Below, one piece after another: positions 9,276 through 20,236 of a DNA stretch of 64,000 nucleotides; positions within the stretch are counted from its first letter, which is position 1, and every line of letters begins with the position of its first letter. The stretch covers positions 1,769,797-1,833,796 of the forward strand of contig NC_067204.1 of the NCBI RefSeq assembly GCF_026262505.1. Direction: 5' to 3'. The stretch comes from Trichomonas vaginalis G3 (Eukaryota; Parabasalia; Trichomonadida; Trichomonadidae). The notes below the pieces were generated by a model. The model had not been told where the DNA came from and made no database searches. It was given only the letters and a program-made list of their open reading frames with translations. The translations under genes and the position numbers were made by a program.

Positions 9276-10664
9276 TTAAACAAATATCGCAACATAAATA
9301 AACAAAATAAAGGAAATTAAGCCAACCATCAACACGGCTCTCTTTCTCTTTGGAAGTCTATGCAATGCCAACAACAATGACGACGTTTGCTTCTTGTTTA
9401 GAATTGGATGTGATTCTTCCAACGGAACATCCATCAAATGTCGGGTATTTTGGTTCGATTCAGTGATAATATTCGACCAATTTGATAAATGAGTCGTATC
9501 AATGTATGGTTCGATAGTTTCCGAAATCACTCTTAATTGTCCCCAATAAACAGCTGTTACCTGGCCACGCTTGAGGTATTGCTGTATTATTTTCTTTGGT
9601 AATTGTGTTTTTTCTAGTAGCAAGTCGATATCTCCGTTGCATTGTACAAAACTTTGAACTGAATACATCGCAAAGTTATGAACAAAGGAATTAATGGGCT
9701 GTTTGAACATCATATCGATTGCATTGACTGTTATATCAAATCCCGATTGTTCAACTTGTCCAGAACCGTTTTGAAGAGCAATAAATAATTTTCCGATAGA
9801 ATTTTCATAGATTCCGTAATAACTCATGCTCAAAAGTATCCTAGAAACATTGGGAAGTAGCTTAATCAGCTCGTCGGCCACATATTTCCACTCTTTTAGT
9901 GAAATAAATGGAACACAAGTCAAAAAAAGTGTCCTTAGGAAGTCGATTCCGTGTACATCCCTAGTTTTATCGGCTTTCTTCCATATATTGAGTATCAATG
10001 TTCTGTCTCCGAATGATTCTGCCGCATGTCTGAGGAAAAACTCATTAATGAAGCAGTTTTGGATCAATCTGAGTGCTGTAATGCCATTGACTGTATCGTT
10101 TATGTACTCTTGACATAGAATTTTTACAAGTTCGGCGTTGGATAAAACAGAAAATGATAATGGAGTCAAAGAAATGACCATTGACTGGATAAACCTGGCA
10201 GGAGTATCGTGGATGAGTGTAGATGCCAGAACTTTGAAATACTGTTTCATATCAAATTGATTAAATAAAGTAAAATTTGTCTGAATTAATATGGTATTTA
10301 TTAAATCAAAATACATGACTTGAGTACGAACAGTATATTTTGTAATGTTTTGTGGGATTTCTTGTACAATATTAAGGAATGTCTGTGAATCGAATAATTT
10401 ATTGTATAATTCTGTTTCTCGACTCGATAAAATCGATAAACAAATTCCTTGAAGACCAGATGCAGGTGGTGGTGTGATCATAAGAGCATATCTCATGACT
10501 TCATCTATATGATCTACAATATATTGTAAAACAATTGGAGATCTTTGAGACCAAGCGATCCCAAAATTGTTAGTTCCGACTAAAGTTTCGAATGTGATAG
10601 AATTTCGGAGTATAATACCTTCGATCGTAGCAACTGAAACTTCGGGTGGTTCTGTTGCACGCAT
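9276..10664 (-). CDS. Tail-anchored alpha-helical (ARM/SAPS-like) protein, 462 aa
   Basis: The protein is almost entirely helical, with repeated hydrophobic helices (VLQYIVDHIDEVMRYAL, TFLNIVQEIPQNITKY, LVKILCQEYINDTVNG) suggesting an armadillo/HEAT-like solenoid. The first 100 residues recall the start of SIT4-phosphatase-associated (SAPS) proteins, but this is only a resemblance. Residues about 440-462 are a membrane segment (RAVLMVGLISFILFIYVAIFV) after a basic patch KRKR, so it is probably tail-anchored facing the cytosol. An initiator-like TCATTT lies three bases upstream of the ATG, supporting this start. The frame is intact. Confidence 0.75.
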   Translation of the reverse strand: MRATEPPEVSVATIEGIILRNSITFETLVGTNNFGIAWSQRSPIVLQYIVDHIDEVMRYALMITPPPASGLQGICLSILSSRETELYNKLFDSQTFLNIVQEIPQNITKYTVRTQVMYFDLINTILIQTNFTLFNQFDMKQYFKVLASTLIHDTPARFIQSMVISLTPLSFSVLSNAELVKILCQEYINDTVNGITALRLIQNCFINEFFLRHAAESFGDRTLILNIWKKADKTRDVHGIDFLRTLFLTCVPFISLKEWKYVADELIKLLPNVSRILLSMSYYGIYENSIGKLFIALQNGSGQVEQSGFDITVNAIDMMFKQPINSFVHNFAMYSVQSFVQCNGDIDLLLEKTQLPKKIIQQYLKRGQVTAVYWGQLRVISETIEPYIDTTHLSNWSNIITESNQNTRHLMDVPLEESHPILNKKQTSSLLLALHRLPKRKRAVLMVGLISFILFIYVAIFV

Positions 10665-10666
10665 CG

Positions 10667-10672
10667 AAATGA
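10667..10672 (-). promoter_or_regulatory. Initiator-like element of the gene at 9276-10664
   Basis: On the minus strand TCATTT lies three bases before the ATG at 10664. Trichomonas vaginalis genes are known to use an initiator of the form TCAYTW within about 20 nt of the start codon. Confidence 0.5.
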
Positions 10673-10883
10673 GTTAAAAAAAGATATTTGTGAAACAGGT
10701 GTTGTATTAGATACATAAGTTCCTTTTGAATTTCATTAATATTTCTTTGAAATTAAGGGATTTCTTAGATGCACCAAAATTTAGGATTTCAGTTCAAAGC
10801 AAGGCCAAAGAAAATTAAAATTGCCTATGCACAGGTACGCTATTTATGTCATAACAGCAATTCAAAATAAGAAATTGAGAAAA

Positions 10884-11036
10884 ATGAGAAATTTTGCAAA
10901 GATGGATTCTTTTTATGACACATGTATGTAAATGCTTCCAGATGAGCTTATAAAAAAGATTCATCATATTCAAAACACAGGTAATTATAATATGAATTTG
11001 TCTTTATCATCCAAACTGCTCAAAAGTGTTTCATAG
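10884..11036 (+). pseudogene. Possible F-box-like fragment with an in-frame stop
   Basis: The frame MRNFAKMDSFYDTCM, then a TAA, then MLPDELIKKIHHIQNT... resembles the start of an F-box (LPxEL..KI) and ends after 51 codons. It could be a decayed gene remnant. The match is short and could be chance. Confidence 0.2.
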
Positions 11037-11233
11037 CTCATAATATCCCAATTGTATAGTAGTATTGAGTACATATTTTATACTATTTCTATTGTAATAA
11101 ACAGAATTGTAGAAACATATAAATCGACACATGAATTGGTGCATATTAATAATAGGAAAATTGCTTGTTGTGTACTGGTAATGCTAGAAATGTACATCAT
11201 GAATAATGTTATAACATAATATCTTATTCATTT

Positions 11234-14200
11234 AAAGGTAACTAAACTCCTTTCGCCGATCCGATTTGCCCCATATTTAAAATATAGCTTGCATATGTAG
11301 AAGAAAAGCTAATTTTGAAGTACGCCCGAAATCCACCAACAGGATTTCGAGCTACTAAAAAGGTACTTTTAAATGTGATTTTTTTTTATAAAAAATTAAA
11401 TTTATTTTAAGATCAGACTAAAAACTAATTTTATGGAAAATCTATATCGACAAATTTATTACTTATTGGGCATATAGATTTTTTGATTATGGCGATTATG
11501 TCTGATATGCTTCCAATAAGCCAAAACAGTGTTTTGGGAGTGATTAAATACAAAAAAATCCGGCGATGCTTTACGTGGCAAATGGTCGAATGGTTATTAC
11601 CCCTTACTATTGGGTACCCAGGACGCTAGTTCGAAACTGATGCACTATATTTTTTTTACAAAATGCGTTTATTAGGACAGGGTAAAGAAAGGTTGCCAAT
11701 ATAATATATTTAAATAAATACAACTAATCTAGCATAAAAAAACTATTGAATATTTGAATTCAATAAAAATTTATATAAAAAACATGTAAAGCATAAATTA
11801 CTATATAAACGTAGAATCTGAATATCATATCAGAAAATGTCGCAAATCTGACATTTACCCGACAAAATAGCAAAAATAATTGAATACTTTTCGCAAAAAC
11901 TTTAAAAATCGATAAAAATATGAAATATAGATATTAAAGAGACTTTTTATATAATATTCATAAAGATTTTCCAAAAATATGATACCGCAAAATTAAAAAA
12001 GTGACGTCTTGAGTGGAGTCAAAGGTCGAAATTGCTAGCGAAATGTTTTTTTAGCGAAATTGCGTATTGTACGTTTTTTTCGCAAAACGAAACCCTTATT
12101 ACAAGATAATTAAAATATATGACCTCATTATAAATGAATTTTAACTCTAGATAATTGAGAAAGCTACAAATTGTTTCTAAATCTTGAAATTATTCGATGT
12201 CAATCTAATTTTTCTTGTTATAGCCTACTTCTATGGTGTACAGGTTGTCATAATTACTATTTTAAAGTGTAAAACATGCTTATATCAATCAGGACGTTAA
12301 AATGGAAAAGTACATACCAAGCAAATGTTTGGATTTATATGCGACAGCCTTTTTAATGGATGTGACAAAGCGTTTCAATATAGATTTTGATTAAAGCATA
12401 ACTGCAAATTATAATTTGACTTTATATGAAAGGTAACCAAACTATTTTTTGAAAGTCCGCCATAACTTTAATGGTACTATTTCAGCGTGTACAATGAATA
12501 CAAAAATTCTAAGAGTGCCACATAAAATAGTACTTTAGACTTGAGTTAATGCTACCAAGCAAATGTTAAAAAGATGACTTTAGTGTTTTGATAATCAAAG
12601 ATTAAAATCATTATTGTCTAAATCAATAATCATAACGACAGAAGTTAATGTTTTTTCATAAGTGCTTTAAATCCACTTTTAAAAGTATACCTCAAAAATC
12701 AAAATATCAAAAAAAAATTGGCCGATAGGTTTGGCTTTAATTTTTGTCTGCTTTTATGATTTGATATGGATGTTATAATTTTAAAAGTTGAGCCAAATTC
12801 ACCAATAGATTTTTGAGATTTGCAAATACTCAATAATTTTCAGCGTGTTATCTTTTATTAAAAGAACTATTTGGTTTCAGTATCATATAAATTGATATTT
12901 ACTTTCTATTTGAACCTTCATTTAGCTAATGATTTAATAATACAGATTTCATCTAGTCCTTATAAGAGAATTTTGAATTTGTTATAATAAAAAAACAAAC
13001 AGATATAGCTTACACTTCTATAATAAAGATACCTTTTATAGAAATCAGTATGAAATGTGTTTTTTGACACGTAAAGCTCTCAATTCATTATAACATGTTT
13101 GTCGATTTTTATATATTTTTCGCTTTCATTATCTATGATATTAAAAATTATGTCATCAGAATGTGAAATAATTAAACAAATGCCCTACGAGAAGTATTTT
13201 ATACTCGAATTTATTAAAAAAATCACTGTACTTTTAGCCTACTGGTTATGTCGTTGATTTCAAAAGCAATATGTTCAAATCAGTAAGAACCCGTTTTTTT
13301 TATATTTTTTTTTAACAAGGTGAATATAACTTTTGATCGAAATCAATGAGTTACATGAATTATCATTTATCTAACTACAATTAAATTGTGAAAATATACT
13401 ATCCAATATTAGCGTTTAATAAAATCAAAGATTATTGACTTATATTTTGAAAGTAATCTAAGCAGAATTTGGATATCTAAATTCTAAATATCTTCATGCT
13501 TAGATGCTAGATAATATATTCTTATTTGAAAAATTTATAATGTTATTATTTTCTTATTTGATATTTACTACAAGCAGAAAAGCATTTATATTGTAAATTA
13601 ACAGGATATGATAATTATACTCGTTTTTATATGTTCTTAATGAAGAATATCAAACGTATTTCTATGAGTTTTAAAAAATGAAAAGTTTTAATATGGCTAA
13701 TATATTTATTATCATTAATAGAATAAAAAAGTTTTTTTCGCATATCACTCGATGATTTACCTTCGAGTTTTGATAAATTTCGAAAAAATTTAAGTACAGT
13801 GATTTTTTTAATAAATTCGAGTATAAAATACTTCTCGTAGGGCATTTGTTTAATTATTTCACATTCTGATGACATAATTTTTAATATCATAGATAATGAA
13901 AGCGAAAAATATATAAAAATCGACAAACATGTTATAATGAATTGAGAGCTTTACGTGTCAAAAAACACATTTCATACTGATTTCTATAAAAGGTATCTTT
14001 ATTATAGAAGTGTAAGCTATATCTGTTTGTTTTTTTATTATAACAAATTCAAAATTCTCTTATAAGGACTAGATGAAATCTGTATTATTAAATCATTAGC
14101 TAAATGAAGGTTCAAATAGAAAGTAAATATCAATTTATATGATACTGAAACCAAATAGTTCTTTTAATAAAAGATAACACGCTGAAAATTATTGAGTATT

Positions 14201-14596
14201 TGCAAATCTCAAAAATCTATTGGTGAATTTGGCTCAACTTTTAAAATTATAACATCCATATCAAATCATAAAAGCAGACAAAAATTAAAGCCAAACCTAT
14301 CGGCCAATTTTTTTTTGATATTTTGATTTTTGAGGTATACTTTTAAAAGTGGATTTAAAGCACTTATGAAAAAACATTAACTTCTGTCGTTATGATTATT
14401 GATTTAGACAATAATGATTTTAATCTTTGATTATCAAAACACTAAAGTCATCTTTTTAACATTTGCTTGGTAGCATTAACTCAAGTCTAAAGTACTATTT
14501 TATGTGGCACTCTTAGAATTTTTGTATTCATTGTACACGCTGAAATAGTACCATTAAAGTTATGGCGGACTTTCAAAAAATAGTTTGGTCACCTTT
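11234..14596. mobile_element. Candidate DNA transposon with 8-bp target duplication and short inverted termini
   Basis: The left end reads AAAGGTAACTAAACT (11234) and the right end, inverted, AAAGGTGACCAAACT (ending 14596): 13 of 15 bases match. Both are flanked outside by the same 8-mer ATTCATTT (11226-11233 and 14597-14604), as expected for a target-site duplication of Mutator-like length. No transposase frame survives. The terminus also appears at 12429, where the internal foldback arm starts. The flanks are AT-rich, so chance is possible. Confidence 0.4.
12429..14596. repeat. Large foldback: two 805-bp inverted arms around a 558-bp spacer
   Basis: The left arm spans 12429-13233 and the right arm 13792-14596. 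Both are exactly 805 bp and near-identical when inverted, for example the arm starts AAAGGTAACCAAACTATTT / AAAGGTGACCAAACTATTT. The spacer (13234-13791) starts with a tRNA-like sequence and is otherwise AT-rich. Such near-perfect arms imply recent inverted duplication or gene conversion. The transcript would form a very long RNA hairpin. Confidence 0.9.
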
Positions 14597-15184
14597 ATTC
14601 ATTTTGAAATATAATCACACGATACATCAATAATGAAAACATAGGTTTATTACATAAAACAAATGACAAGGTCTGTTTGTCGCGTTGCTGAAAAACTTAA
14701 GACATATGCATATTGCACTATAAGGCTCTCTATGGGTGAGTTTTATCAATAAATGAATTTTGTAAAGTTAATAAAAAATTTTTCATTTTAAAAAATTGTT
14801 TTAAACATAGTAAGGAATATTAAAAAACAGAAAATGCGCGATCGGTAAATTTGAAAGCGGATGACAAAAAGTATAGAAAAGCATAAACTATTTTGATATT
14901 TTTTAGGTCAAACGATGATTAACATGATATATGTCTCGATTTAGATGTTTCCCTGATATTTTCGCATTAATAGGTCAATAATTTCAAAAAGATTTGAAAG
15001 AAATCATGTAGATCACTCCAAAACAAGAAAAATAGCACTATCCAAACAAGTTTTATGATATTATCCGAAATAATGATGGTTCTTGATCTATTCTAACCCG
15101 TATTTTCAAAATTGAATATTGCTCAATTAATTGAATGTAATTATCAAAAATTATAAGAAATAATTTGAATGGATAAAACTTTAA

Positions 15185-15190
15185 TCATTT
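15185..15190 (+). promoter_or_regulatory. Initiator-like element of the transporter gene
   Basis: TCATTT lies 22 bases before the ATG at 15213, fitting the T. vaginalis TCAYTW initiator. A second TCA (CTCAGC) is closer but lacks the pyrimidine/T pattern. Confidence 0.35.
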
Positions 15191-15212
15191 TTTAAAAAGA
15201 GCTCAGCAAAAC

Positions 15213-16643
15213 ATGGCTCCAGTTGCTACTAATACAAGCAATATTGACACAAAGCGTGTCGAAGATGTCGAAATGGATGCAGTCGAAAAGACAGAAGATT
15301 CCAAAGTTTGGATTCCACTTGCAAAGAGAGATAGACTCTCATTATGGAGAATATTCGGTATCTGTGCATCAATGTTCGGATTTCAAACAGTTTTTACTGT
15401 CGTTTTCGGTCTCCTTTCTCCGATTATGGACTCAGAAGACATCAACATTCCACAAGTTTACAGATCACTCATCTACCTCATTGGTCCACTCGCAGGATTC
15501 ATCTGCCAGCCACTTGTTGGCTACTACAGTGATGCTCTCCATGCAAAAATTGGCAGAAGAAGACCATTCATCATTACAGGTGCTGTAGGATCAATCGTCG
15601 GCTTCCTCTTCCTTTACTTCTGCAGAGAAATCGGAAAGGGTATCAGCAGCTCAAATCCACGTCCATGGAGTATTACCTTCCTTATCATTGCACTTGTCCT
15701 CGATTTTGTTTCCGTAAATCTCCTCCAAGCTCCAGCAAGAACAATCATTGCAGATATCATTCCAAAGTCACAGCAAGTTCTCGGAAACTCCATTGCAGCT
15801 GTACTTCTCGGTCTTGCGCAAGTATTCTCTAACTTCATTGGTGGTTTCAACGTTGCTAAGCACACATCCCTTAACTACCAGCAGCTTGTTATCATCTGTG
15901 GCATTGTATTCATTATCGTCAGTGTTACAATCACAGTTTTGACAGCTCACGAAGAACAGTTTACAGATAAGATTGATAGACCAAACCCATTCATTGCCAT
16001 CTTCAGACAATTCAAGTCAATGCCAAAGCCAGTTTGGAGAATCGCCATCGTATATCTCTTCTCATGGATGGGTTACACTGAATTCAACAATGAATGCTCA
16101 AGTTATGTTGGCACCGATATTTACAAGCTTCAAGGACTCGACTACGATGAAGGCGTTCGCTTCGGACTCATCATCATTGGTGTCTCATCAATCCTTGTTA
16201 TGATCTGGTCATTCGTTCAGGATATGGTAATCAAGTGCATCGGTCTTAAACTCTCCTATGCTCTTTCTCAGATAATTGAAGCTGTTTGCCTCATCCCAAT
16301 CTTCTTCATCCACAACAAGTGGGCAGCACTCGGTCTCCTTACACCACTCGGTATCGCTTGCTCTGTATTCAACTCAGTTCCATATGCCATTGTTGGCATG
16401 TGCTCAAAGGATGAAGAGATGGGAACTCTTATGGGCATTCTCAATATTTTTGTCGTTGTTGGCCAGCAACTTGCTAACTGGATCATCGGATCAGGCATTG
16501 GAGCTGCAACAAATGGAAAGAAAGGTCCACTTCTCGGTTCTGGTTGCGTCTTCGCTTTCATCGCTGCAATCCTATGCTTCTGGATAATTGTCCCAGAGCA
16601 AAAACCAGAATCACTTGACTTCGATGATGACAGAGAGGATTGA
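15213..16643 (+). CDS. MFS transporter of the sucrose/SLC45 (GPH cation symporter) type
   Basis: This 476-aa protein has about twelve membrane segments, starting near residue 48 (FGICASMFGFQTVFTVVFGLL). After TM2 it has GPLAGFICQPLVGYYSD followed by KIGRRRPFIITG, the loop 2-3 signature of plant sucrose transporters and SLC45 proteins (QPLVGxxSD...GRRRPFI). The second half has SWMGYTEFNNECSSYVGTDIY and a conserved GTLMGILNIFVVVGQQL. Both tails are short and acidic. It likely moves a sugar with a cation at the plasma or endosomal membrane; substrate cannot be read from the sequence. It is the most GC-rich, codon-biased gene of the window, suggesting a well expressed host gene. Confidence 0.9.
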   Translation: MAPVATNTSNIDTKRVEDVEMDAVEKTEDSKVWIPLAKRDRLSLWRIFGICASMFGFQTVFTVVFGLLSPIMDSEDINIPQVYRSLIYLIGPLAGFICQPLVGYYSDALHAKIGRRRPFIITGAVGSIVGFLFLYFCREIGKGISSSNPRPWSITFLIIALVLDFVSVNLLQAPARTIIADIIPKSQQVLGNSIAAVLLGLAQVFSNFIGGFNVAKHTSLNYQQLVIICGIVFIIVSVTITVLTAHEEQFTDKIDRPNPFIAIFRQFKSMPKPVWRIAIVYLFSWMGYTEFNNECSSYVGTDIYKLQGLDYDEGVRFGLIIIGVSSILVMIWSFVQDMVIKCIGLKLSYALSQIIEAVCLIPIFFIHNKWAALGLLTPLGIACSVFNSVPYAIVGMCSKDEEMGTLMGILNIFVVVGQQLANWIIGSGIGAATNGKKGPLLGSGCVFAFIAAILCFWIIVPEQKPESLDFDDDRED

Positions 16644-17044
16644 CCTGCTGATGCAGTCAAGCCATAAGAAAACTAAGGCAATACCAAGAGGTACTGTCTC
16701 TTTCTTGTTACAAAGAAATAATTATTTATTCTTATATGGATTAGTTTTTGATGTGTTATTAAAAACTTGAACAGCGTATCATTTTATATGGTAATTGCAT
16801 AAGAAACAAAGATACTATAGAAATACTATAGTAAGATGTATCAATGTGATGCATCAAATGATAATAATCTGCTTAATACCATAAATAGAGTTAATGCATT
16901 TTATTTTGAAATTTAAGTTGGAAATAATGAATTCAAGTTGAATTTCTACATAAAAAGAAACATTTCTCATAAGAAATGTCGCGGCAATAGAAACTTAAGG
17001 AATTGAAAAAGAAAAATACTAAATGTTTGAAATCATTCAAAAAA
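16644..17044. other. Intergenic stretch before the tRNA gene
   Basis: AT-rich spacer between the transporter stop and the tRNA. A 60-codon frame at its start is not believed. Nothing else is seen. Confidence 0.4.
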
Positions 17045-17119
17045 GAGCGATAACTTGACTCGAACCAGCGACCTTAAGGTTATGAGCCTTACGAATTAAA
17101 CCAACTATTCCACATCACT
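17045..17119 (-). tRNA. tRNA-Met(CAT), probably elongator
   Basis: On the minus strand 75 nt fold as a cloverleaf. The acceptor arm AGTGATG/TATCGCT pairs in all seven positions with two G-U. The D stem is GAAT/ATTC. The anticodon stem TAAGG/CCTTA is perfect around CTCATAA (anticodon CAT). The T loop is TTCGAGT on a stem with one G-A mismatch. A-box-like TGGAATAGTTGG and B-box-like GGTTCGAGTC are present, and transcription would end in the T run just downstream. The mismatch and a C discriminator are slightly unusual, so a mildly decayed copy is possible. Confidence 0.8.
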
Positions 17120-17223
17120 TCTTCGATTCATGGAATTATTTAACTATTTAATTATTTTCTAGTTTACATTCTAACTTTTATTTTCAATCCTTATTTTGAA
17201 AAAAATAAAAATTTACCACTAAA

Positions 17224-18711
17224 ATGACTGAAAATCCTGATCCTGCCTTGCAAATAATCACGGAACTTAACAAAAATCATTTTCAGAATGCAATACATCT
17301 CCTTGATCAACTCTCCGATTCTCAATTCCATCAAATTCAAACAAATATTTATTCCATTATCACAAATAATTACCTGAGCGATTACTCCTCCCAACTGAAT
17401 AACATACACAGATTTATTGCTTTATATACTATTAAAGGCGCTAATTTCCTTCAACAATTATCAGAAACTTATATTATTCAAAAGAATACGAAAATTGGCC
17501 TGCTATTATTTATTTTCTCACTTCAGAAGACATTCTATGGCCTAACTTTTGAAAAACCAATTCCTTTCGAAAATCAATCTTTAGTCAAATTTCTTTCTAG
17601 TCTAAAAAGAGCTGAATTTCCCATATTCACTTATACATTTGCTCAACTCAATCTCAATTGGAATGATTTGATAGAGAAAAACGCTTGTTATGTGTTGGAA
17701 AATGGAACTAATGAACTTATCAAGCCAAATGAATACGAAGCACTTAAAAATTTTGCAATGTCTATTCTAGATATCGCTAAATCTATTGATAAATCAGAGA
17801 ATTTTTCATTTTCAAAAGTTATCACCGAGTTCAATGAAAAACTAGCAAAATTACAAGCATCTATCAGTAGTGCATTAGATGCATTTAATAAATTTAAGCA
17901 AACAAAGATTTGTTACGAACAATATCGAATTTTATATAATTCTCTTTGCGAATCACTTGAATCTGAAATATTACCAACTATCATTAAAGAAATAGAAACA
18001 AATCCACAAGCAGATTGTCAAAATCTAATGAATAATATCAAAAAAGATTTGGAAACACCAGATAAGCTAAATATTTACCAGATACTTATAGCTTGTCAAA
18101 TATACAAGATATTGGACTCTTTTAAACCAGATTTGAACAAGGTTTTAGAAAAATTAAGAAAAATTAAGAATTTTATTGAGAAAGTTAATGTCAGAAATGA
18201 GATTTCTCTCTATCCAAGCTATGTGATCAAGCACAATGAGTCGAATTCTTCTTATATTTCTATATTTTCTGATATGTTCAACAAAAACTTCCAAATCTTC
18301 AAACACAGATACTTGGGATCACTTTTAGAGCATGCAATTAAATCTGAGATGTCTGCTGATGAATTAAATGAAGCCTTTGACTCATATGAAAATTTCGAAC
18401 AAAATTTAGTTCAAATTGTTCAGAGCCAAGAGATTTTCGGCAGAATTAATCTGTCTAGAGATGATTTTATCCATAAAAGTCTTGATTCTTGGAAATTCCA
18501 GTCAGAATTCTTGAATAAACTGGATTTCCACCAAATAAGATCAATCATTCTCTCAAGAATTGATGAAATTGATGGTTGTGAGATAGAAAAATGTTCGATT
18601 TGCAATATTCACAATTTCAAAGTTGTTTGTAGTAAATGTGGGACACATGTATGCGAAAAGTGTCTCGAATCAAACCATAATCAATGTCCTTTGTGTTCTA
18701 GTAATTTGTAA
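17224..18711 (+). CDS. RING-like zinc-finger protein with helical N-terminal region, 495 aa
   Basis: Residues 1-445 are helical and rich in Asn, Leu, Ile and Lys, with several coiled-coil-prone segments (NEKLAKLQASISSALDAFNKF). The last 45 residues hold eight cysteines and histidines in the order CSIC-x8-CSKCGTHVCEKC-x8-CPLC, which fits a compact RING or related cross-brace finger. This suggests a ubiquitin ligase or vesicle-tethering subunit with a C-terminal RING; the helical part does not tell which. The stop overlaps TAAA, the known polyadenylation signal in this organism. The frame is intact. Confidence 0.75.
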   Translation: MTENPDPALQIITELNKNHFQNAIHLLDQLSDSQFHQIQTNIYSIITNNYLSDYSSQLNNIHRFIALYTIKGANFLQQLSETYIIQKNTKIGLLLFIFSLQKTFYGLTFEKPIPFENQSLVKFLSSLKRAEFPIFTYTFAQLNLNWNDLIEKNACYVLENGTNELIKPNEYEALKNFAMSILDIAKSIDKSENFSFSKVITEFNEKLAKLQASISSALDAFNKFKQTKICYEQYRILYNSLCESLESEILPTIIKEIETNPQADCQNLMNNIKKDLETPDKLNIYQILIACQIYKILDSFKPDLNKVLEKLRKIKNFIEKVNVRNEISLYPSYVIKHNESNSSYISIFSDMFNKNFQIFKHRYLGSLLEHAIKSEMSADELNEAFDSYENFEQNLVQIVQSQEIFGRINLSRDDFIHKSLDSWKFQSEFLNKLDFHQIRSIILSRIDEIDGCEIEKCSICNIHNFKVVCSKCGTHVCEKCLESNHNQCPLCSSNL

Positions 18712-18997
18712 AACATAAAATTAATTAATTTTTAAATATTTTATTGTTCAGATGCTTTCATCAACAGTTTTTATATCAGCCCTTTTTTATGATACCCTTA
18801 AATCTGGTATTCATTCTTAAAATAAAAAATTATTATTCTTGTTGTCGTAAATGTAGATTATCATATGGTGCGTTTATTATCAAATGCACTAATGGACTAG
18901 TTGCAAATACTCTGAGATATCGAGAAGTTGAGTAGACTCTCAAAATTGAAACACATGTAAAAACTGACATAATAAAACTAAAGTGAATGTTTTATAA

Positions 18998-20236
18998 GAA
19001 CTGAACATTTATAATAGTAATGGCGTTGATATCAAATTCAAAACATATAATACTATCTTCGTACAGATAGGAGATGGTGTTAGCTCTGCAATTTCAACTA
19101 CATTTGCAGATGAATTAACTGTTCCTCGAGAAATTGATGGCAAACTTGTTATTAAACTTAGTAGCTATTGCTTCTGTAACTGCACATTCATTAGGATTAA
19201 TCTTCCAGATTCGATTGAAGAAATTGGACAAGCTTGTTTTTCAAATTCTTCAGTTGAAACAATCCAATTCCCTTCTTCTCTTCGAAGTTTTGGAGCCAGT
19301 GTATTTTTAAATTCAAAAGTAAAATTTGCAAACTTTTCTGCGTGCACGCAACTAAAGAACATGGGTACGACAAGTTTTGCAAGTTCTCTTATTGAAAACG
19401 TTATTTTGCCTCCTAATTTGGTTGAAATATCTGGTTGGTCATTTACAATTTGTACTAATCTTTGTAATATCACAATTCCTAAATTCGTTTCTAAAATATC
19501 TGAAGCTGCATTCGTTGATTGTCTGAAGTTGTCTCTTTTCATAAGTGAAAGTCCAAATTTCGTTGTTTTCAATGGAGTTTTGTATGATCAATACTTCACG
19601 ACATTGTATGGTGCTCCATGTAATTATAACTTCACAGACCTTGTTCCTACCGTTAAATATATTAGTGATGCTCGTGGTTTCAGCAGTTGTAGTTTCGAAG
19701 AATTTATCCTGAAAAACAAGATTGAAAAAGCTGGAAGTTTTTTGTTCCGAAGTTGTTATAATCTTAAAAGAGTTGATTTGAGCTGTGGAATATTTAAAAG
19801 AATAGAGTATACAGCATTTTCATGGTGTTATAATCTTGTTGAATTGAAACTTCCAAATACTGTCGAAACCTTTAGTTATGTCTTGTTCTCAGGTACAAGG
19901 AAATTGACATCTCTCACATTGCCCACTAATTTGAAAACAATTCATGCGAGAGCATTCGAAAATTCATTTATCACAGATATCAAATATTGTGGATTTTATG
20001 ATGTTCCTTATGTTCTCCCAGCAGGAATGAATGTTCATGTTACACATTTATATTCAGGTGGTCAAACATTTGCAGGAATCTCTATTTCAGACAACAACTT
20101 TATTTGTGAAAATGATTTCTGTCCAAACTCATTTCTATTGTTACCTATCATCAAAACTAATCAATGCAATTATCAATTTTATACATTTCCATTTTCACTT
20201 TATTTCATATCCCTGATTCAAATTACTATTACCTAA
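18998..20236 (+). pseudogene. BspA-like leucine-rich-repeat surface protein, 5'-truncated
   Basis: The frame is open from just after a TAA at 18995 to 20236 but has no ATG before 19361. The first ATG nearby (19020) is in another frame and stops after 16 codons. The protein consists of TpLRR/BspA-type repeats, for example INLPDSIEEIGQACFSNSSVETIQFPSSL and VELKLPNTVETFSYVLFSG. The end has a hydrophobic stretch (YFISLIQITIT) but no clear anchor or cytoplasmic tail. BspA-like proteins form a very large trichomonad surface family. This copy lacks a signal peptide, so it is probably a fragment. Confidence 0.65.

Larger units (their letters stand above)
10665..15184. other. 4.5-kb gene-poor region with foldback element
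   Basis: No convincing gene lies here. The region holds an eroded F-box-like fragment (10884-11036), two tRNA-like relics (about 11575-11646 and 13228-13291) and a large inverted repeat (12429-14596), perhaps inside a wider element (11234-14596). The remainder (14605-15184) is AT-rich without recognisable features. Confidence 0.6.

Noticed and set aside
11575-11646. Candidate tRNA gene
   Set aside because: A-box and B-box-like words are present, but acceptor ends do not pair and the anticodon stem has a mismatch. Kept only as a relic.
13627-13926. 99-codon frame across the foldback spacer and right arm
   Set aside because: It is low complexity, starts inside the arm and its left-arm twin is cut at the arm end; nothing supports coding.
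15223-15588. Overlapping frames within the transporter gene
   Set aside because: They are shadows of a GC-richer, codon-biased gene and lack protein-like composition.
18744-18935. 63-codon frame after the RING-like gene
   Set aside because: Short, AT-driven composition, no motif, no upstream initiator.
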